A stretch of 64,000 nucleotides of DNA from Epiperipatus broadwayi. Lineage: Eukaryota; Onychophora; Udeonychophora; Euonychophora; Peripatidae. The notes below the pieces were generated by a model that saw only the letters and a program-made list of their open reading frames with translations, was not told where the DNA came from and did no database searches. Position numbers and translations under genes: made by a program. Shown here one piece after another: positions 60,555 to 64,000 of this stretch; within the stretch, counting starts at the first letter, position 1; each line of letters begins with the position of its first letter. The DNA is taken from the NCBI GenBank assembly GCA_028023455.1, contig JAQFVV010012418.1, forward strand, positions 6,813,244 through 6,877,243. The letters run 5' to 3'.

Positions 60555-62783
60555 ACATTTACAATTAGGCTCCAGGTATGTCAAGAGTGCCTGTATTTTA
60601 AATATTTATATGATGCATATATAAATAAAAATAGAAAAAGTGAGAAGTAAAATTATTTGATTATTGAGACAAAATATATAACACATATATCTATATATGT
60701 ATATTGTATTATACATGTGTGTGTATAATTTTAAATTTAATATGGAATTTTAATATTTCTAAATTGATTTAATATCCAAGTATTTAAATTACAAATTTAT
60801 TTTACAAGTTCTGTATTTGAATATTTGTATAGTGAATAATTAGCTCTTGGAAAATTCACCTTAATTATTATCCTGTTTCACATATCTTTTGACTGATTTA
60901 ATAAATATTTATTTTCTGATTAATCCTTGAATTCATTACTTTATCAAGTAATGAATTCAAGGGTTTCTTTAACTTTCTATTGGACAGTAATTAAAGAACC
61001 AGTGAAAATAATTTTATTTATTACTATATTTTGTTAATTAAACCTGAGAATAAGAAGACTTTGCTAAAAAAGATTCTGTCTCCTATTCTGAAGGTAATTA
61101 TGATATATATGCTAAGTAATAGTTCTTAGAAATATTCATATCTAAAAATCATTTTTATATTCCAGATAGTTCACTTTCACTTTGATTGACAGAAATTTAA
61201 GCAGCACAGCCCTTTATTTCAAAGCTGTTAATGGGGACTAGCATCAATGATCTTGTAATGATGAGTCAGATTTTTACACATTAGATAAATTGTTATATAC
61301 TTTTATTTACATTGTTTATTTATTTGATATCTAGATCTAGTTGAAACTTTGCGTGCATATGTATTCTCAATGCCAATACATTGTTTTTAGTTTTAATTTT
61401 ATATAGTATGCAATACTTTCTATGATACCGACATTTTCTTATAAAACTAAACAATAGAAAATAAAAAATATAAAAACAAATTTGAAAGAAATGCTTTTAT
61501 TTGATAAATAGACTAAAAAGTACAAAAATAAATTTTCTTCCATTTTCATAATATTCTTGATGTTATATGATCTAAATGAAAATGTGCAGTGCTCATGTTT
61601 AGAAATGTTCTTAAGACTATTTCTGAACATAGGCACTGTATACTTTTAATATTGAAAAATACTATGAAAACTGAAAAAAAAATTTTTTTACTTGTAAATG
61701 CTTTCTTTTTTTATTATTTTTAAAAGCATTTATGTGAATAAAAGTATTTCTTGAATTTTGGTTTTAATTTTTTATTTATATTGTTGCCATTATCAAGTTT
61801 TTATTCTTTTTAAAAAGAATGATTTCCATTATGAATGAGTAAAAATCATACGTTTCTGCATTTATAAAACCTTGGATTGTTCAGTAATAATGCCTAATAC
61901 CTGTTGTGAGCAGAATTGGTGTTTATAGGATCATAGGTATACCTTAAAATGATTGAGGGTCAATAGTTAGACATGGAACTTTTTACTTTCATTTACAAAA
62001 ATATTGAAAATTGATTACATTTTTCTTACATATAAATCTGATTACACAAGACTGATAAATTGACAAGTCACAAATAGGAAAATCACAATTTTGATTTAGA
62101 AACTATAATGCATTAATTTAGTATTATTGATTAAACACAATTTAAAATCACATGCAGAAAATAATATTAATATAATATTTAAATATGACAGAAAATGTTA
62201 AGATAAATCTTTGGAATAATATGTATATACAATCTTATAGTCACTTTCTTAGAAGAACATGAAATGTTCAAGTATACAAATAATAAAATAAACATAATAA
62301 TTACATTCATGTGATTAAAGTGGAATCTTTTTTCACTTTTCTCAGTTAAGAACTAATCCAGAAATCTTCAGATTTTGAATTAATCATATTGTACTGAATA
62401 AAAAAAGAAAAAAGATAAAGTAGTCAACATGAAAAATAAACTCAAAACTTAGTGGTGTTAGTACAATGAATTACAAACAAAATTTTTGAAATATTATCTA
62501 TTTCTTTAGAAATTAATTAAAAAATTGCAGTTATAAATAATATTCTGTATAATGATCAAAAATAAGAAAAATCAGTTTTATCATTATTTAAAAATATTTA
62601 CAAAAAAGAACAGTTTATTGATATATATAAAAATTGTAATTATAAGCTCAAATTTATTAAAATTTATTTTTTAATAATAAACCTATAATCAATAGTAGTG
62701 TAAATAATAATAGTGATTATTTTCTTCAAATAATAAAATAATTCCAACTCTATCTTTTTTTTCTTTTCTTATTTGTTTGTAAC
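60555..62783. other. No supported gene apart from one hairpin
   Basis: AT-rich. A segment near 61185-61270 is less AT-biased but has no recognisable protein or RNA signature. Confidence 0.45.
60925..60962. other. Perfect 17-bp stem hairpin
   Basis: ccttgaattcattactt, then loop tatc, then its exact reverse complement. No U-run or gene context is nearby. It may be a small inverted duplication. Confidence 0.75.
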
Positions 62784-62993
62784 TCAACATATAGTGAAAG
62801 TGTCCACTATGCTGGAAAGATTATAAACTTATGACTCCTTTAAGGAGTTACAGCTTAGCACTGTTTTCAATCAGGCTGATCATATTCATAGCTCTAATAT
62901 GGGTGTGGTCAAAAGCAGTGCTAAGCTATAAATCCTTAAAGAAGTCATAAGTTTATAATCTTTCCAGCATAGTGAACTTTCACTATATGTTGA
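62784..62993. mobile_element. MITE-like element, 210 bp with about 85-bp inverted repeats
   Basis: The left arm TCAACATATAGTGAAAGT..CACTATGCTGGAAAGATT.. (62784-62871) returns inverted at 62908-62993 with only a few differences. The shared inner blocks are ataaacttatgact and gcttagcactg. The 36-bp centre is unrelated to the arms. No ORF and no clear target duplication. The superfamily cannot be assigned. Confidence 0.75.
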
Positions 62994-64000
62994 ATTCTAA
63001 TACAATTTTAAAAATAATAAACAGATAAAAATTTATAAAATAAAAATCATAAAAAGATTGAATTATTAAATGATCATATAGTAAAAAAATATAACATTAT
63101 TATCTAATTTAAAATAAAAAAAATAAAGAATAAAAAAAATATAGATCATAAAATTAAATGAGTATGTTGTGATATAGTTTATTATGGACACATATGAAAA
63201 CAATTAATAGAAAAAAATAATAATAGAGAAATTAACAAAAGAGATGATCAATTAGCACTAATTTTTAAGTCACAAAATCAATTATCAAAAGAATATTAAA
63301 CCTTCATACTACATTAAGACTAATTACATTAATTATAATAAAGAAAAATATATGAATACATATAAAATAACTATAAATAATATTGGTCATTTAAACGTAG
63401 ATGAAAAATTATATAGTATATATGTTTATAAACATGTGCATTATAACTAATGTATTTCATATTATGTATGTGTGTGCATATATGTGATTATAAAAAATAT
63501 AGATATTTATTTTTATACATATTTAAGTTAATGATAAATAATAAAATAAAATATATATAAATCATTATTATTTTAATAAGCTGATTGTTATATGAGTGCA
63601 TAATAATAATTTTCTTATCTACTAAGTATTTTCTTTATAATATATATTTATAAAAAATTGTAATTCAAAAAACAAAATCTAATTATCACTAAATATATAA
63701 TGCCTTATTTACTAAATTCACATTTATATATTACAGTCATAAAAGTAATAAAATATTATAGAAAAAATGTTTTTATTAAAGTATTTATTTGTTCCTGAAA
63801 TAATCTACTTAAGAGCTGTTTATGTAGAAATATTAGATAATGTTGTTTTTTTTCCTATGTTCTTAACATCATCATCATAATTATTTGAATATTTTAATCT
63901 GAAGTAAGATATTTAAGTAAATAATTTCAGCAATGAAAATAAATTCTAACATTCACATTAAAATAGATATATTTTAAGAATAGTTTCCATGTTTGAGTAC
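62994..64000. other. Window end, no supported feature
   Basis: Extremely AT-rich. No exon, repeat or RNA gene recognised. Confidence 0.5.

Overview
This is a strongly AT-rich piece of a large animal genome, most likely an invertebrate. The evidence is spliced coding exons with consensus GT/AG borders, an integrin beta gene with multi-kilobase introns, tRNA-derived SINEs, and a dense layer of decayed non-LTR retrotransposons (RTE-like, Jockey-like and other LINEs), Penelope-like relics, and mariner and hAT remnants. Nothing looks prokaryotic or organellar. The phylum cannot be read from the sequence. The RTE, Jockey, Penelope and mariner mix fits arthropods (chelicerates included) and several other invertebrates.

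The one gene I can identify with confidence is an integrin beta subunit on the minus strand. Three phase-compatible exons are present: 32102-32023 (start codon and signal peptide), 26677-26586 (first half of the PSI domain) and 13656-13555 (second half of PSI). Together they give 90 residues with the seven PSI cysteines in the family order. The introns between them are about 5.3 kb and 12.9 kb. I could not find the following exons (I-like domain, hybrid, EGF repeats) in the remaining 13.5 kb, so they probably lie beyond the left edge of the window.

Layout: 1-2100 is a Penelope-like element relic, rearranged and broken by a palindromic insertion that itself carries a SINE. 2100-13550 is mostly featureless, with an odd 690-bp pyrimidine-rich tract and a few coding-like scraps. 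13555-32102 is the integrin 5' region. Its introns hold a repeat family (here R1), a LINE RT relic, a tRNA-cored palindromic MITE, an RTE 3' end, a 533-bp hAT element with intact 8-bp target duplication, a mariner scrap and a Penelope-like palindrome. 34855-44230 is a LINE graveyard: an RTE fragment, two long RTE copies lying tail to tail, and another RT relic. 44256-45640 holds a 165-bp tandem triplication and R1 copies. 46650-48900 is a Jockey-like LINE (minus). 50300-52120 has two SINEs. 52120-64000 is largely featureless apart from a LINE endonuclease relic and three inverted-repeat structures.

The recurring structural theme is inverted repetition. At least seven palindromic loci occur: 281-815, 962-1480, 19310-19746, 21260-21472, 30519-31291, 60383-60554 and 62784-62993. 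Several are associated with tRNA-like or Penelope-like sequence. I found no CRISPR array, rRNA, intact tRNA gene or intact transposon ORF.
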